In this document: in pieces, positions 24,304-34,127 of the stretch
How positions within the stretch are numbered: the first letter of the stretch is position 1
How the letters are laid out: each line of letters starts with the position of its first letter
Assembly (NCBI RefSeq): GCF_003953935.1
Contig: NZ_RXLQ01000009.1
Span: 1 to 42,955, forward strand
Direction of reading: 5' to 3'
Length of the DNA stretch: 42,955 nucleotides
Source: Massilia atriviolacea
GTDB taxonomy: Bacteria > Pseudomonadota > Gammaproteobacteria > Burkholderiales > Burkholderiaceae_D
Program-made: the position numbers and the translations under genes
Notes under the pieces: model-generated
Seen by the model: the letters and a program-made list of their open reading frames with translations, nothing else
Database searches by the model: none
Told to the model about the DNA's origin: nothing

Positions 24304-27300
24304 TTAGAACAGCATCGGCGAAGCGTCCACCAGCGCAGCGCCCGCCAGCAGGGTTTGCATGCCCTTGCCGAAGTTCGCGCTGCCGATGATGGCAAGCCCG
24401 GCGTTCATGCCGACCGCCGACAGGTCGCCGTCGAGCGCGTAGTGGTAGGCCAGGTCGCCGCCGATGGCGGCCGTGTCGCTGCCGCCGCGCGAGAACGCCG
24501 CCAGCGATTGCGCCATGTTCCAGCTGGCGAGCGCCGGGTTGGCGCTGCGCGCCTGGTTGAACTGCCCGACCAGGCCGGCAAAGTCGAACAGCTCGACCTT
24601 GTTGTCGTTGATCGCGCTGGCCGAACCGGGCAGGTAATCGCTGCCGCCAACCGTGACCACCTGCAGGGTCGACACGCTGCCGCCGCCGCTGCCGTACCAG
24701 TTCTTGAAGGTGATCTGGTCGCCGCCACCGAGCATCAGGACCAGCTCGGCGCCGACCTTTTTCAGGGCCAGGTCGGCGTACACGATGCCATGGCCCAGCG
24801 AGACCGTGTCGTCGTTGCCGCCGAAGGCCGTTACCAGGTCCTGGCCGTCGCCCTTGTTGAAGGCGTGGATGTCGACCCCGGTCTGCACATTGGTATTGTC
24901 GTTGCCCGTGCCGCCGATGAACAGTTCGCTGGCGACGCCCCCGAACAGGGTGTCGGCGCCGGCCCCGCCGCTGAACAGGCTGGACTCGCTCGAGCTGTCG
25001 CTCAGCCCATCGTTGCCGGCGCCGCCCAGCAGGATGTCGTAGCCCATGTGGCCATTCAGGGAATTGGCCGCGCCGTTGCCCTGGATCAGATTGTTGCCTG
25101 GATTGCCGGTGCCGTTGATGGCCAGGGTGCCGGTCAGGGTCAGCACTTCCGCGTTGTTGGCCAGCGTCCTGGTCACGGAACTGAACAGCTGGTCGAAGCC
25201 GCCGTTCGCCCATTCGGTCACCACGTCGCCCGTATTGTCGACGTAATAACTGTCGTCGCCGCCGTTGCCGGCCATGCTGTCGGCGCCCGCGCCGCCGTTG
25301 AGGACATTCGCGCCGCCATTGCCGGTGAGCGCATTGTTCAGGGAATTGCCGTTGCCGTTGATGGCGGCGCTGCCCGTCAGGGTCAGGTTTTCCACGTTGG
25401 CCGGCAAGGTGTAGCTGACGCTGCTGCCGACACTGTCGGTGCCGGCGCTTGACGCTTCGCTCACCACGTCGCCGGCCTGGTCGACCACGTAGCTGTCGTT
25501 GCCCCTGCCGCCGGCCATGCTGTCGGCGCCGAGGCCGCCGTCGAGGCGGTCGTTGCCGTCCAGGCCGTTGAGGACGTCGTTGTTCGACTTGCCGCTCAGG
25601 CTATCGTCGCCCGCCGTGCCGTTCAGGGTCACGCTGGCGGTCGCGTTGACGGTCAGGCTCAGGGTCGCCGTGGCCGCCAGGCCGCCGGCATCGGTGTAGC
25701 TCACCAGCACCTTGCTGGTGCCGGCGTCGCCCAGGGCCGGGGTGCCGCTGAAGGTGCGGGTCTGGGCATGGAAGGCCAGCCAGGCCGGCAGCTGGGCGGC
25801 GCTGTAGATGCCGCTGTCGCCCGCATCCGGATCGGCAAAGGTCGCCGCCGGCACGCTGTAGGTGAAGGCCACGTTGTCCATCGTCGCCGTCGGCGCAAGG
25901 GGAAGGGCCAGCAGCGGCGCCCGGTTGGTATTGGCGACGCTGACGCTGAACAGGCTGGCGACCGACAGGCCGCCCTTGTCGGTCGCGCTGGCGGCGAGCG
26001 CATACACGCCGCTGTCGGCGTAGCCGGGGGTGCCGCCGACGGTGCCGCTGGCAGGGTTGTAGCTCATCCAGGCCGGCAGCGCGCCGCCGTCGGCGCGGGT
26101 GACGGCGATGTTCAGCGCGTCGCCCGGATTGACATCCTCGAAGGCCGGCGCGGCCACGCTGAACGCGGCGCCTTCGGCCACGCTGGCGCCGGGGCTGGCG
26201 CTGCGCACCGTCGGGGCCACGTTGACGTCGATCACGGCCAGGCTGAAGCTGTCGCCGGCCGCCAGGGCGCCCTGGTCCGTGGCGCGCACCAGCACCTCGA
26301 TGGTGCCGGCGTCGCGGTGCTCCGGGGTGCCGTGCAAGGTGTTGGTGGCGGCATCGAACGAGAGCCATTGCGGCAGCGGCGAGCCGTCCGCCAGGGTGGC
26401 GCCGAGGACCAGGGTATCGCCGCTGTCGGGATCGGCGAACGCCGCCGCCGGCACCGTCCTGGCGAAGGCCGTGCCGACCGTCACGGCGCCGTCGGCGATC
26501 GGCGCGACCAGTTGCGGCGCGCGGTTGGTATTGCTGACGACCACCTCGAACAGGTGCGACGCGGTGCGGCCGCCCAGGTCGGTGGCCGTGATTGCCAGCG
26601 CATAGCTGCCGCTGTCGTCGAAGCCGGGGGTGCCGGTCAGGTAGTTATCGCGCGCGTTGTAGCTCATCCACGCCGGCAGCGCGCTGCCGTCGGCGCGCGT
26701 CACGCCCAGGGTCAGGGCGTCGAACTGGTTCGGATCGGTAAACGTGGCGGGACGCATGATCAGATACGCGCCCTCCGCCGCCATGCCGTTGCCGCCGCTG
26801 GTGGCCAGCACCGGCGCCAGGTTCTGCTCGATGGTCAGGCGCGCGCTGTCGCTGGCGCTCAGGCCTTCCCTGTCGGTCCCCGTGATGACCAGATCGTAGC
26901 TGCCGACATCGGCGCTGGACGGGAATCCCGTGAAGCTGCCGCTTCCTGGCGCATGCGCGACGAACTTGAGCCAGGCCGGCAGCGGCGCGCCGCCGGCCAG
27001 CGAGGCCGACAGGGTCACGGCATCGCCGCTGTCGGGATCCGTAAAGAAGCCGGGCCGCAGGGTGAGGCCGAAGATGTGTTCGGACACCGCGCTAAAGTCG
27101 GGCAAGCCCTTGGTGAGCACCGGCGCATGGTTGGCATCGAGCACGTCGATGGCGAATTCGCTTGCCGCCGCCAGGCCGCCCTTGTCGGTGGCGGTCGCCT
27201 TGAGCCGGTAGCTGCCGCTATCCTGCGGGCCGGCGGTGCCGCCGATCTTGCCGGTGGCCGGGTCGTACGCCATCCAGGCCGGCAAGGCGCTGCCGTCGGC

Positions 27301-27618
27301 GCGGGTGAGCGTGACGAGCGGCGTGTCGGTCGGATTGGGGTCGGCGAACACGGGAACCGGCACCGAAAAGGCCTCGCCTTCGGTCACTGTCGCACCGGCG
27401 CTTGGCGCGGACACGGCCGGCGCCAGGTTGACCTCGGCGACGACCAGGCGGAAGCTGTCCTTGACGGCCAGCGCGTCGCTGCCGGCGCCGCCGGCCAGGG
27501 TATCGTTGCCCTCCATGCCGCGCAACTCGTCGTTGCCTTCCTTGCCATCGATGAAATCCCCACCCGGCGTGCCCGACAAGAGATTCCTGCCACTATCGCC
27601 AACGATCGTATATGCCAT
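24304..27618 (-). CDS. Large secreted RTX protein with six cadherin-like (CADG/He_PIG) domains
   Basis: 1104 residues, with few or no Cys. Residues about 8-50 are a short RTX block (GKEGNDELRGMEGND). About 60-640 are six tandem domains of about 97 residues, each beginning N-x-AP and holding LPAWMSYNPASG-like and GTPGYADSG-like motifs plus ATDKGGL; the sixth is slightly shortened. About 650-900 is a larger RTX/Ca-binding region (GNDRLDGGLGAD, GGAGADSMAGNGGDD) that includes two copies of a YxVD-A-GDVVxE module. A C-terminal region of about 150 residues with a hydrophobic end follows. No N-terminal signal peptide is seen, so type I secretion is likely, though no transporter genes are near. Probably an adhesin or biofilm protein. 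ATG 27618 follows GGGAA by six bases. Confidence 0.88.
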   Translation of the reverse strand: MAYTIVGDSGRNLLSGTPGGDFIDGKEGNDELRGMEGNDTLAGGAGSDALAVKDSFRLVVAEVNLAPAVSAPSAGATVTEGEAFSVPVPVFADPNPTDTPLVTLTRADGSALPAWMAYDPATGKIGGTAGPQDSGSYRLKATATDKGGLAAASEFAIDVLDANHAPVLTKGLPDFSAVSEHIFGLTLRPGFFTDPDSGDAVTLSASLAGGAPLPAWLKFVAHAPGSGSFTGFPSSADVGSYDLVITGTDREGLSASDSARLTIEQNLAPVLATSGGNGMAAEGAYLIMRPATFTDPNQFDALTLGVTRADGSALPAWMSYNARDNYLTGTPGFDDSGSYALAITATDLGGRTASHLFEVVVSNTNRAPQLVAPIADGAVTVGTAFARTVPAAAFADPDSGDTLVLGATLADGSPLPQWLSFDAATNTLHGTPEHRDAGTIEVLVRATDQGALAAGDSFSLAVIDVNVAPTVRSASPGASVAEGAAFSVAAPAFEDVNPGDALNIAVTRADGGALPAWMSYNPASGTVGGTPGYADSGVYALAASATDKGGLSVASLFSVSVANTNRAPLLALPLAPTATMDNVAFTYSVPAATFADPDAGDSGIYSAAQLPAWLAFHAQTRTFSGTPALGDAGTSKVLVSYTDAGGLAATATLSLTVNATASVTLNGTAGDDSLSGKSNNDVLNGLDGNDRLDGGLGADSMAGGRGNDSYVVDQAGDVVSEASSAGTDSVGSSVSYTLPANVENLTLTGSAAINGNGNSLNNALTGNGGANVLNGGAGADSMAGNGGDDSYYVDNTGDVVTEWANGGFDQLFSSVTRTLANNAEVLTLTGTLAINGTGNPGNNLIQGNGAANSLNGHMGYDILLGGAGNDGLSDSSSESSLFSGGAGADTLFGGVASELFIGGTGNDNTNVQTGVDIHAFNKGDGQDLVTAFGGNDDTVSLGHGIVYADLALKKVGAELVLMLGGGDQITFKNWYGSGGGSVSTLQVVTVGGSDYLPGSASAINDNKVELFDFAGLVGQFNQARSANPALASWNMAQSLAAFSRGGSDTAAIGGDLAYHYALDGDLSAVGMNAGLAIIGSANFGKGMQTLLAGAALVDASPMLF

Positions 27619-27832
27619 GCCGATTCCCGTTAAGAAAATTGTAAATACGTTGTTATATGGAAATCCTTGCCAGGGGTCAAATTTAATTCTTACATTCGTT
27701 GTAAAAAAATCTAGCCATTTGTCAGTACGACAGCGGCGCATTGCCGGCGCTGCGCGGCACAGCGCAAGCAGACTGCGGACCAGCGCGTTTTTCCCGTATG
27801 ATTTCAGCCATCGTTTCCCGCGCCGAGCCCAG
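27619..27832. other. Divergent promoter region between RTX protein and histidine kinase genes
   Basis: 214 bases without a gene. About 27630-27720 is AT-rich against the high-GC surroundings (TTGTAAATACGTTGTTATATGG, TAATTCTTACATTCGTTG), fitting a promoter and regulatory region for the minus-strand RTX gene. No single box pair is convincing. The rest toward the kinase shows nothing definite. Confidence 0.4.
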
Positions 27833-28975
27833 ATGAGCCCAGTTCCTCCCACCATCGCCCATGCCATGAAACCCTTCGTCAGCAACACCCCGGCGCTGGT
27901 GTACCAGTTCGAGCTGCATGCGGACGGCCGGGTTGCCTTTCCCTACGTCAGCGACGGCTGCGCCGCCCTGCTCGGCCTGTCCGCCGCCGAACTGCAGGCC
28001 GAGCCGCAGCGCTTCATCGAGCTGATCCTGCCGGAAGACCGCAAGAGCTACCTCGACGCCATGCACGTCTCGGCCGCGACCCTGTCCGGCTGGAACTGGG
28101 AAGGGCGGGTCTGGATCCACGAATATAAGGACCAGAAATGGATCAACCTGCGCTCGACCCCGCGCGCCATGCCCGACCACCCGGGCAGCGTGCACTGGGA
28201 AGGCTTGATGACCAACATCACCGCCAGCAAGCTCGAACAGCTGGAAGTGACCCGCTCGCGCGCGCGCCTGGCCGAACTGGCCGCGCACATGGAGCACGTC
28301 AAGGAACAGGAGCGCACCCGCATCGCGCGCGAAATCCACGACGACCTGGGCGGCAACCTGACGGCCATCAAGATGGCCCTGATGATGCTGACCCAGCGCC
28401 TGCCGCCCGACCAGCCGCAACTGGCCGAACGGGCCGCCTATGTCGACGCCCTGGTCGACCGCACCATCGACGCCGTGCACCGCATCTCGCTCGACCTGCG
28501 GCCCTCGATGCTGGACTTCGGCATCGTGGCCGCGCTCGAATGGCAGATCAAGGAATTCGAAAAGCAGAACGGCATCGCCTGCAGCTTCACCTGCGCCGAA
28601 AAGGAGATCGACCTGCACCTGGACCATGCGACAGCCCTGTTCCGCATCTTCCAGGAAGCGCTGACGAATATCGCCAAGCATGCGCACGCCAGCCGGGTCG
28701 GGGTGCGCCTGCAGTTGCTGCGCCAGTACATCGTCCTGACGATTGCCGACAACGGCGCCGGAATCGCCCAGGCCGACCGCCAGAAGCCGCAATCGTTCGG
28801 TCTGCGCGGCATGAGCGAGCGGGCCCAGGCGCTGGGCGGGACCATGAGCCTGGGCCATGCGCCGGGCGGCGGCACGGTGGTGACCATCAAAATCAGGCTC
28901 AGTTCGGCCAAAACGAGGATAATGGCGGATGAGAGCGCCGACGACGCCGCGGCGGCGCCGGACCCGACCGAGTAA
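27833..28975 (+). CDS. Cytosolic PAS-domain histidine kinase, NarL-type (HisKA_3)
   Basis: 380 residues with no membrane helix, so a soluble sensor. PAS domain about 15-130 (PALVYQFELHADGRVAFPYV, WNWEGRVWIHEYKDQKWINL), then a HisKA_3 dimer/phosphoacceptor region with EQERTRIAREIHDDLGGNL (His about 169), and an HATPase domain with FRIFQEALTNIAKHAHAS, IADNGAGI and SFGLRGMSERAQALGG. It phosphorylates a LuxR-family regulator, which is the next gene, 16 bases downstream. The signal is unknown; the PAS domain may bind a small ligand. Start ATG 27833 gives MSPVPPTIAHAM; ATG 27866 is possible, and no strong ribosome site decides. An acidic Ala-rich tail ends the protein. Confidence 0.92.
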   Translation: MSPVPPTIAHAMKPFVSNTPALVYQFELHADGRVAFPYVSDGCAALLGLSAAELQAEPQRFIELILPEDRKSYLDAMHVSAATLSGWNWEGRVWIHEYKDQKWINLRSTPRAMPDHPGSVHWEGLMTNITASKLEQLEVTRSRARLAELAAHMEHVKEQERTRIAREIHDDLGGNLTAIKMALMMLTQRLPPDQPQLAERAAYVDALVDRTIDAVHRISLDLRPSMLDFGIVAALEWQIKEFEKQNGIACSFTCAEKEIDLHLDHATALFRIFQEALTNIAKHAHASRVGVRLQLLRQYIVLTIADNGAGIAQADRQKPQSFGLRGMSERAQALGGTMSLGHAPGGGTVVTIKIRLSSAKTRIMADESADDAAAAPDPTE

Positions 28976-28991
28976 CCGAACACGAAGCACC

Positions 28992-29639
28992 ATGACCGAC
29001 AAAGCCATCATCCGGGTTTTCATCGCCGACGATCACGCGATCGTGCGCGAGGGATTGAAGCAGATCCTGGCCGAATCGCCCGACATCATCGTCGCCGGCG
29101 AGGCCGAAGACGGGATCGACGCGATCAAGCACGTGCGCAAGGCCAGGTGCCATGTGATGCTGCTCGACATTTCCCTGCCCGACCGCAGCGGCATCGACGT
29201 ACTCAAGCTGGTCAAGAAGGAGCATCCCGAACTGGCCGTGCTGATGCTGTCCATGCACCGCGAAGACCAGTACGCGATCCGCTCGCTGAAAGCCGGCGCG
29301 GCCGGCTACCTGACCAAGCAGAGCGCCCCGCGCGAACTGGTGACCGCGATCCGCCAGGTCGCCGCCGGACAGAAGTACGTCAGCGCGGCCCTGGCCCAGG
29401 AACTGGCCAGCGCGGTCGGCGAGAATCACGACACGCCCCTGCACGACACCCTGTCCGACCGCGAATACCAGACCCTGACCATGATCGCCTCGGGCAAGAC
29501 GGTGGGCGCGATCGCCAAGGAACTGTCGCTGTCGGTGAAGACCATCAGCGAATACCGCTCGCGCCTGCTTGTCAAGATGAAACTCAAGAACAGTGCCGAA
29601 TTGACGCACTATGCGATCAAAAACCAGTTGATCGAATAA
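28992..29639 (+). CDS. Response regulator, NarL/FixJ (LuxR-HTH) family
   Basis: 215 residues. Receiver domain about 1-125 with acidic pair IADDH, phosphoacceptor Asp in MLLDISLPDRSGIDV (about 57), and Lys in GYLTKQSAP. DNA-binding LuxR-type HTH about 148-212: LSDREYQTLTMIASGKTVG, then AIAKELSLSVKTISEYRSRL. It is the partner of the kinase ending 16 bases upstream. The receiver and HTH resemble regulators in the same family as UvrY/GacA and NarL, but the regulon cannot be told. The diguanylate cyclase gene follows after 137 bases with its own likely promoter region. Confidence 0.95.
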   Translation: MTDKAIIRVFIADDHAIVREGLKQILAESPDIIVAGEAEDGIDAIKHVRKARCHVMLLDISLPDRSGIDVLKLVKKEHPELAVLMLSMHREDQYAIRSLKAGAAGYLTKQSAPRELVTAIRQVAAGQKYVSAALAQELASAVGENHDTPLHDTLSDREYQTLTMIASGKTVGAIAKELSLSVKTISEYRSRLLVKMKLKNSAELTHYAIKNQLIE

Positions 29640-29776
29640 GTTTTTCGCGGCGCCGTGCGGCGGCTTAATGCTCTGGAGTAAGATGCTTTATCCGCCTCTT
29701 TTCCAGAGATGGCAGGAAACAAACTCGCTTATCATTGGCACATCGACGCCAAACCTGACTGAGGCACTGTTCTACC

Positions 29777-31390
29777 ATGGCTACAACTCCGCCCACCCCG
29801 GCTGCCGCAATGAATCCGGCCGACATCGCGCGCGAAGCCTTCCGCCGCCTGGCCACGCGCCGCATCGCGCCGACCCCGGAAGCCTACCGCGAGATCTATC
29901 ACGAGATCGCCGGCATCGCCGAGGCCCCCGCCGCGCCCGCGCGCGCGCCCGAAGCGGCGGCGCCCGAGACGGCGCCCGACGCCGGCGCCGAAAACGTGCT
30001 GAGCGACTTCGCCGGCAAGCTCAGCGAAACCCCGGGCGAACTGGCCGACTTCGGCCGCCGCTTCGCGCGCGCCGTCAAGACGCGCGACTGGGAAGGCTAT
30101 GCGCGCAACCTGAACCAGCTGGTCGAGAAACACTTCCGCAAGGGCGGCGGCATCGAGCTGGCCTCGCTTTCGGCCCTGTCCGACGAGCCGGACGCCAAGA
30201 TCCTGCGCGACCTGCTCAGCCGCACCCTGAGTTTCGCGGTGGCCTCGCTGCTGTCCGATTCGCCGGCCCTGATGGGCGAAGCCGAAGCGCTCGGCGCCGC
30301 CGTCAAGGTCGCCACCACCGAAGACGCCCTGAACGATGTCAGCGTGCGCCTCAAGCAGTTGTGTTACCAGATCGACATCAAGAGCGGCGACGTCGGCGAA
30401 CAGCAGGAATTGCTGCTGCGCCTGTTCAAGCTGCTGCTGGAAAACGTCAGCGAACTGCTCGACGACGACAGCTGGCTGCGCGGCCAGATCGATTCGGTGC
30501 AGGAACTGATCGCCGGCCCGATCGACCAGCGCGCGCTGGAAGACGCCACCCGCAGCCTGAAGGAAGTCATCTACAAGCAGGGCCAGCTCAAGCACAGCCT
30601 GTCGGACGTCAAGCTGACGGTGAAGAACATGATGCTCACCTTCATCGACCGCCTCAGTTCCGTGGCCACCACCACCGGCGACTTCCACGAAAAGATCGGC
30701 GCTTTTTCCGAAAAGATCAGCCACACCGACAATATCGCCGAGCTCAACATCATCCTCGAGGACGTGCTGCGCGAAACCCGCCTGGTCCAGACCGAAGCGC
30801 TCAAGTCGCGCGACCGCATGGTGCTGGCGCGCCAGGAAGTGCAGGAAGCCGAACAGCGCATCCACACCCTGGAAGCGAAGCTCCAGCACATGAGCGAGCT
30901 GGTGCGCGAAGACCAGTTGACGGGCAGCCTGAACCGGCGCGGCCTGGACGATGTGTTCGAACGCGAGACGGCCCGTTCCGACCGCCGCGGCACGCCCCTG
31001 TGCATCGCCATGCTCGACCTGGACGACTTCAAGCGCCTGAACGACACCTACGGCCACCTGGCCGGCGACGCCGCCCTCAAGCACCTGGTCAAGATCGTCA
31101 AGGAAACCATCCGCTCGATGGATGTGATCGCCCGCTTCGGCGGCGAGGAATTTTTGATCCTGCTGCCGGAAACCACGGTCGAAGCGGCCTCGCAGACCAT
31201 GACGCGCCTGCAGCGCGACCTGACCAAGCATTTCTTCCTGCACGATAACGAAAAAGTGCTGATCACCTTTTCCGCCGGGGTGGCCCTGCGCACCCCCAAC
31301 GAAGACCAGGCCAGCCTGGTCAAGCGCGCCGACAAGGCCATGTACCAGGCCAAGCAGACCGGCAAGAACCGCGTCGTGGTGGCCGACTGA
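29777..31390 (+). CDS. Diguanylate cyclase (GGDEF) with helical N-terminal domain
   Basis: 537 residues, soluble. Residues 1-50 are Ala/Pro-rich after an N-terminal helix (AREAFRRLATRRIAPTPEAY); about 70-380 is a long helical and coiled-coil region of no recognised sensor family; the GGDEF domain spans about 375-535. The active site is GGEEF (about 455-459), competent to make cyclic di-GMP. The product-inhibition I-site RxxD is present as RSMD, five residues before GGEEF. There is no EAL domain. Cyclic di-GMP typically switches flagellar motility to surface life; here the gene lies 34 bases before the glycosyltransferase operon and about 11 kb before flagellin. Start ATG 29777 is the first good one. 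Confidence 0.94.
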   Translation: MATTPPTPAAAMNPADIAREAFRRLATRRIAPTPEAYREIYHEIAGIAEAPAAPARAPEAAAPETAPDAGAENVLSDFAGKLSETPGELADFGRRFARAVKTRDWEGYARNLNQLVEKHFRKGGGIELASLSALSDEPDAKILRDLLSRTLSFAVASLLSDSPALMGEAEALGAAVKVATTEDALNDVSVRLKQLCYQIDIKSGDVGEQQELLLRLFKLLLENVSELLDDDSWLRGQIDSVQELIAGPIDQRALEDATRSLKEVIYKQGQLKHSLSDVKLTVKNMMLTFIDRLSSVATTTGDFHEKIGAFSEKISHTDNIAELNIILEDVLRETRLVQTEALKSRDRMVLARQEVQEAEQRIHTLEAKLQHMSELVREDQLTGSLNRRGLDDVFERETARSDRRGTPLCIAMLDLDDFKRLNDTYGHLAGDAALKHLVKIVKETIRSMDVIARFGGEEFLILLPETTVEAASQTMTRLQRDLTKHFFLHDNEKVLITFSAGVALRTPNEDQASLVKRADKAMYQAKQTGKNRVVVAD

Positions 31391-31424
31391 GCGCCGCCCA
31401 ACCAAGGATGACTGACCGCGCCCC

Positions 31425-34127
31425 ATGAAAAAAAACGCTTCCTACGCCCCGCCCTCCCCCCTCGAGATCGCCATGCAGCATCACAAGGCGGGCCGGCTGG
31501 CGCAGGCGGAAGCGCTGTACCGCAAACTGGATGGCAAGGCCGAGGCCTTGCACCTGCTGGGCCTGCTGTACCAGCAAAGCGGACGCCACGCCGAGGCCGT
31601 CGACGCCCTCGGGCGCGCGATCGACAAGGAGCCGGCCCGGCCCGCGTACTACTTCGCGCTCGACGCCAGCTGCCGCGCCCTGGGCCTGCTGCCCGAACTG
31701 CAGGCCAGCTACGAGCGCCTGTTGAAACTGCTGCCGGACAACTTCGACGCCCACCTCCAGCTCGGCCACGCCCTGCGCGACGGCGGCCAGTTGCCGAACG
31801 CCCTGGGCAGCTACCTGGCGGTGCTGGCGCTGCAACCCGACCATGCCGAGGCCTACAGCAACCTGGGCGACACCCTGAAACAGATGGGCAACCTGGACGA
31901 AGCCCAGGTCTGCTACGTCAAGGCGCTCGAACTGGAACCGGGCTTTGCCGAAGTGCACAACAACCTCGGCTCGCTCTACCAGCAGCAGGAACAATGGGCC
32001 TTGTCGGCCGAGCATTTCGAGGCCGCCCTGGCCTTGCGGCCGGACCTGGCGGCCGCCCACTACAACCTCGGCGTCACGCGCCAGGAACAGGGCGCACTGG
32101 ACGATGCCGTGGCCTGCTACCGGCGCGCGCTGGCGCTCGATGCGCGCCTGCCCCAGCCCTGGAACAATATGGGCATCGCGCTCAGGGAGCTGGGACAGCC
32201 TGACGACGCGGTCGCCGCCTACCGGGCGGCGCTGGCGCTGGCGCCCGATTTTGCCGAAGCGCTCAACAACCTCGGCGCCGCCCTGCTCGAGCAGGACGAC
32301 GTCGGCGGCGCCATCGACTGCTTCCAGCATGCGGTCACCGTCGCGCCCGGCTACGCCGAAGCGTATTGCAACCTCGGCGTTGCCTACAAGGCCGACTGGC
32401 GGCTGGAGGACGCGCTGGTCTGTTTCGAGAATGCCGTCCACCTGCAACCCGGCTACGCCGAGCCGTACGCCATGCTCGCGCTGACCAACGCCGATCTCCA
32501 GCGCCACGTGCAAGCGCTGGCCTGGAGCGAAAAAACGCTGGCCCTGTGGCCCGACAGCCCCTCCGCCCACTTCAACCTGGGCGTGGCCTTCGCCAACATG
32601 AATCGCCTGCCCGAAGCGGTCGCCTGCTTCGAAGAGGCGATTGCGCGCAAGCCGGAGTTCGCGCACGCCCACAACAACCTGGGCGTGGCCAAGAACGACC
32701 TGGGCCGCTACGACGAGGCCGCCGTCTGCTTCGAGCGCGCCATCGGCTTGCGTCCGGGCTTTGCCGAAGCGTTCAACAACCTCGGCACCACCCTGAAAAA
32801 CCAGGGCAAGCCGGACGCATCGCGCCAGATGTACGAGCAAGCCATCGCGCTCGCACCGGGCTACGCGGCCGCCCACAACAACCTGCTGCTGTCGATGCAG
32901 TACGCGGCCGGCATCACCCAGCAGCAACTGTTCGAACTGCACCTGCGCTTTGCGGCCCAGTTCGAGCCGGCCCTGGCGCCGCAGCGCCTGACCCACGGGC
33001 CCGGGCGCGACCCGGCCAAGCGCCTGAAAATCGGCTACGTCTCGCCCGACTTCCGGCGCCACGCGGTGGCCTTCTTCATCGAACCGATCCTGGCGCGCCA
33101 TGACAAAACCCAGGTCGACGTGTTCTGCTACTACAGCCACGTGGTCAACGACGAGTTCACGGCGCGCATCCGGGCCGACGCCGACCACTGGATTGCCTGC
33201 CACGGCATGTCCGACCAGTTGCTGGCCGAGCGCATCCATGCCGACGGCATCGACATCCTGGTCGACCTGGCCGGCCACACCGCCGGCAACCGCCTGCTGG
33301 CCTTCGCCCGCAAACCGGCGCCGGTGCAGCTGACCTGGATCGGCTATCCGTCCACCACCGGCCTGACGAGCATGGATTACCGCCTGACCGACGCCTTTGC
33401 CGAGCCGCCCGGCCAGAGCGAGCACGTCAACGTGGAAACCCTGTGGCGCCTGCCGGAAGTGTTTTGCTGCTACGCGGCGCACCCCGACAGCCCGGCCGTC
33501 ATCGACCATCCGCCGTGCGAGGACAACGGTTACATCACCTTCGGCTGCTTCAACAACTATGCCAAGGTGAGCGATGCGACCATCGTGCTGTGGGCCGCCA
33601 TTCTCGAACAGGTGCCGGCCTCGCGCCTGATGCTCGAAATCCTCGGCCTCGACAACCCCGGCATGCGCGAGGAGGTGCAGGCGCGCTTCGCGCGGCTGGG
33701 CATCGACCCGGCGCGCCTGGTCCTGATCGCCAACGACCGCAAGAACCAGTTCGTCCTGTACAACCGGATCGACATCGCGCTCGACCCGTTCCCGTGCAAC
33801 GGCGGCACCACCAGCTTCGACACCCTGTGGATGGGCGTGCCCTTCGTCACCCTGGCCGGCAGCAATTTCATCTCGCGCCTGGGCGTGACGATCCTGCACA
33901 ACGGCGGCCTGGACGAACTGATCGGCGAGGATGAGGCGGCTTACGTGCGCATCGCGGTCGATGTGGCGCGCGACCCGGCCCGCCTGCGCCGGCTGCGCAC
34001 GGGCTTGCGCGAGCGCACCCGCGCCAGTCCGCTGATGGACATGGCGCGCTTCACGCGCCACCTGGAACAGGCTTACCGCGGCATGTGGGAAACCTGGTGC
34101 GAGCAGGGAGAAGGAGCGCCATCATGA
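31425..34127 (+). CDS. TPR-repeat OGT/SPINDLY-type protein glycosyltransferase (GT41)
   Basis: 900 residues. About 10-520 are some fourteen tetratricopeptide repeats (PGFAEVHNNLGSLYQQQEQ and similar), which in O-GlcNAc transferases cradle the protein substrate. The catalytic region about 530-880 has KIGYVSPDFRRHAVAFF, GYPSTTGLTSMDYRLTD, TFGCFNNYAKVSD and ALDPFPCNGGTTSFDTLWMG, the nucleotide-sugar site of SPINDLY/OGT enzymes. It is cytosolic and would transfer a sugar to Ser/Thr of protein. It heads a run of sugar-nucleotide genes, overlapping rfbF by four bases (ATGA), so the sugar made by that run is its likely donor. Flagellin, encoded downstream, is the best candidate acceptor (inference). 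Confidence 0.9.
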   Translation: MKKNASYAPPSPLEIAMQHHKAGRLAQAEALYRKLDGKAEALHLLGLLYQQSGRHAEAVDALGRAIDKEPARPAYYFALDASCRALGLLPELQASYERLLKLLPDNFDAHLQLGHALRDGGQLPNALGSYLAVLALQPDHAEAYSNLGDTLKQMGNLDEAQVCYVKALELEPGFAEVHNNLGSLYQQQEQWALSAEHFEAALALRPDLAAAHYNLGVTRQEQGALDDAVACYRRALALDARLPQPWNNMGIALRELGQPDDAVAAYRAALALAPDFAEALNNLGAALLEQDDVGGAIDCFQHAVTVAPGYAEAYCNLGVAYKADWRLEDALVCFENAVHLQPGYAEPYAMLALTNADLQRHVQALAWSEKTLALWPDSPSAHFNLGVAFANMNRLPEAVACFEEAIARKPEFAHAHNNLGVAKNDLGRYDEAAVCFERAIGLRPGFAEAFNNLGTTLKNQGKPDASRQMYEQAIALAPGYAAAHNNLLLSMQYAAGITQQQLFELHLRFAAQFEPALAPQRLTHGPGRDPAKRLKIGYVSPDFRRHAVAFFIEPILARHDKTQVDVFCYYSHVVNDEFTARIRADADHWIACHGMSDQLLAERIHADGIDILVDLAGHTAGNRLLAFARKPAPVQLTWIGYPSTTGLTSMDYRLTDAFAEPPGQSEHVNVETLWRLPEVFCCYAAHPDSPAVIDHPPCEDNGYITFGCFNNYAKVSDATIVLWAAILEQVPASRLMLEILGLDNPGMREEVQARFARLGIDPARLVLIANDRKNQFVLYNRIDIALDPFPCNGGTTSFDTLWMGVPFVTLAGSNFISRLGVTILHNGGLDELIGEDEAAYVRIAVDVARDPARLRRLRTGLRERTRASPLMDMARFTRHLEQAYRGMWETWCEQGEGAPS

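Noticed and set aside
25768-27633. Plus-strand open frame of 621 codons opposite the RTX protein
   Set aside because: Antisense shadow; the minus-strand frame has clear repeated domains and a good ribosome site.
31320-34061. Minus-strand open frame of 913 codons opposite the OGT gene
   Set aside because: Shadow of the TPR repeats, whose regular codons produce a regular antisense translation.
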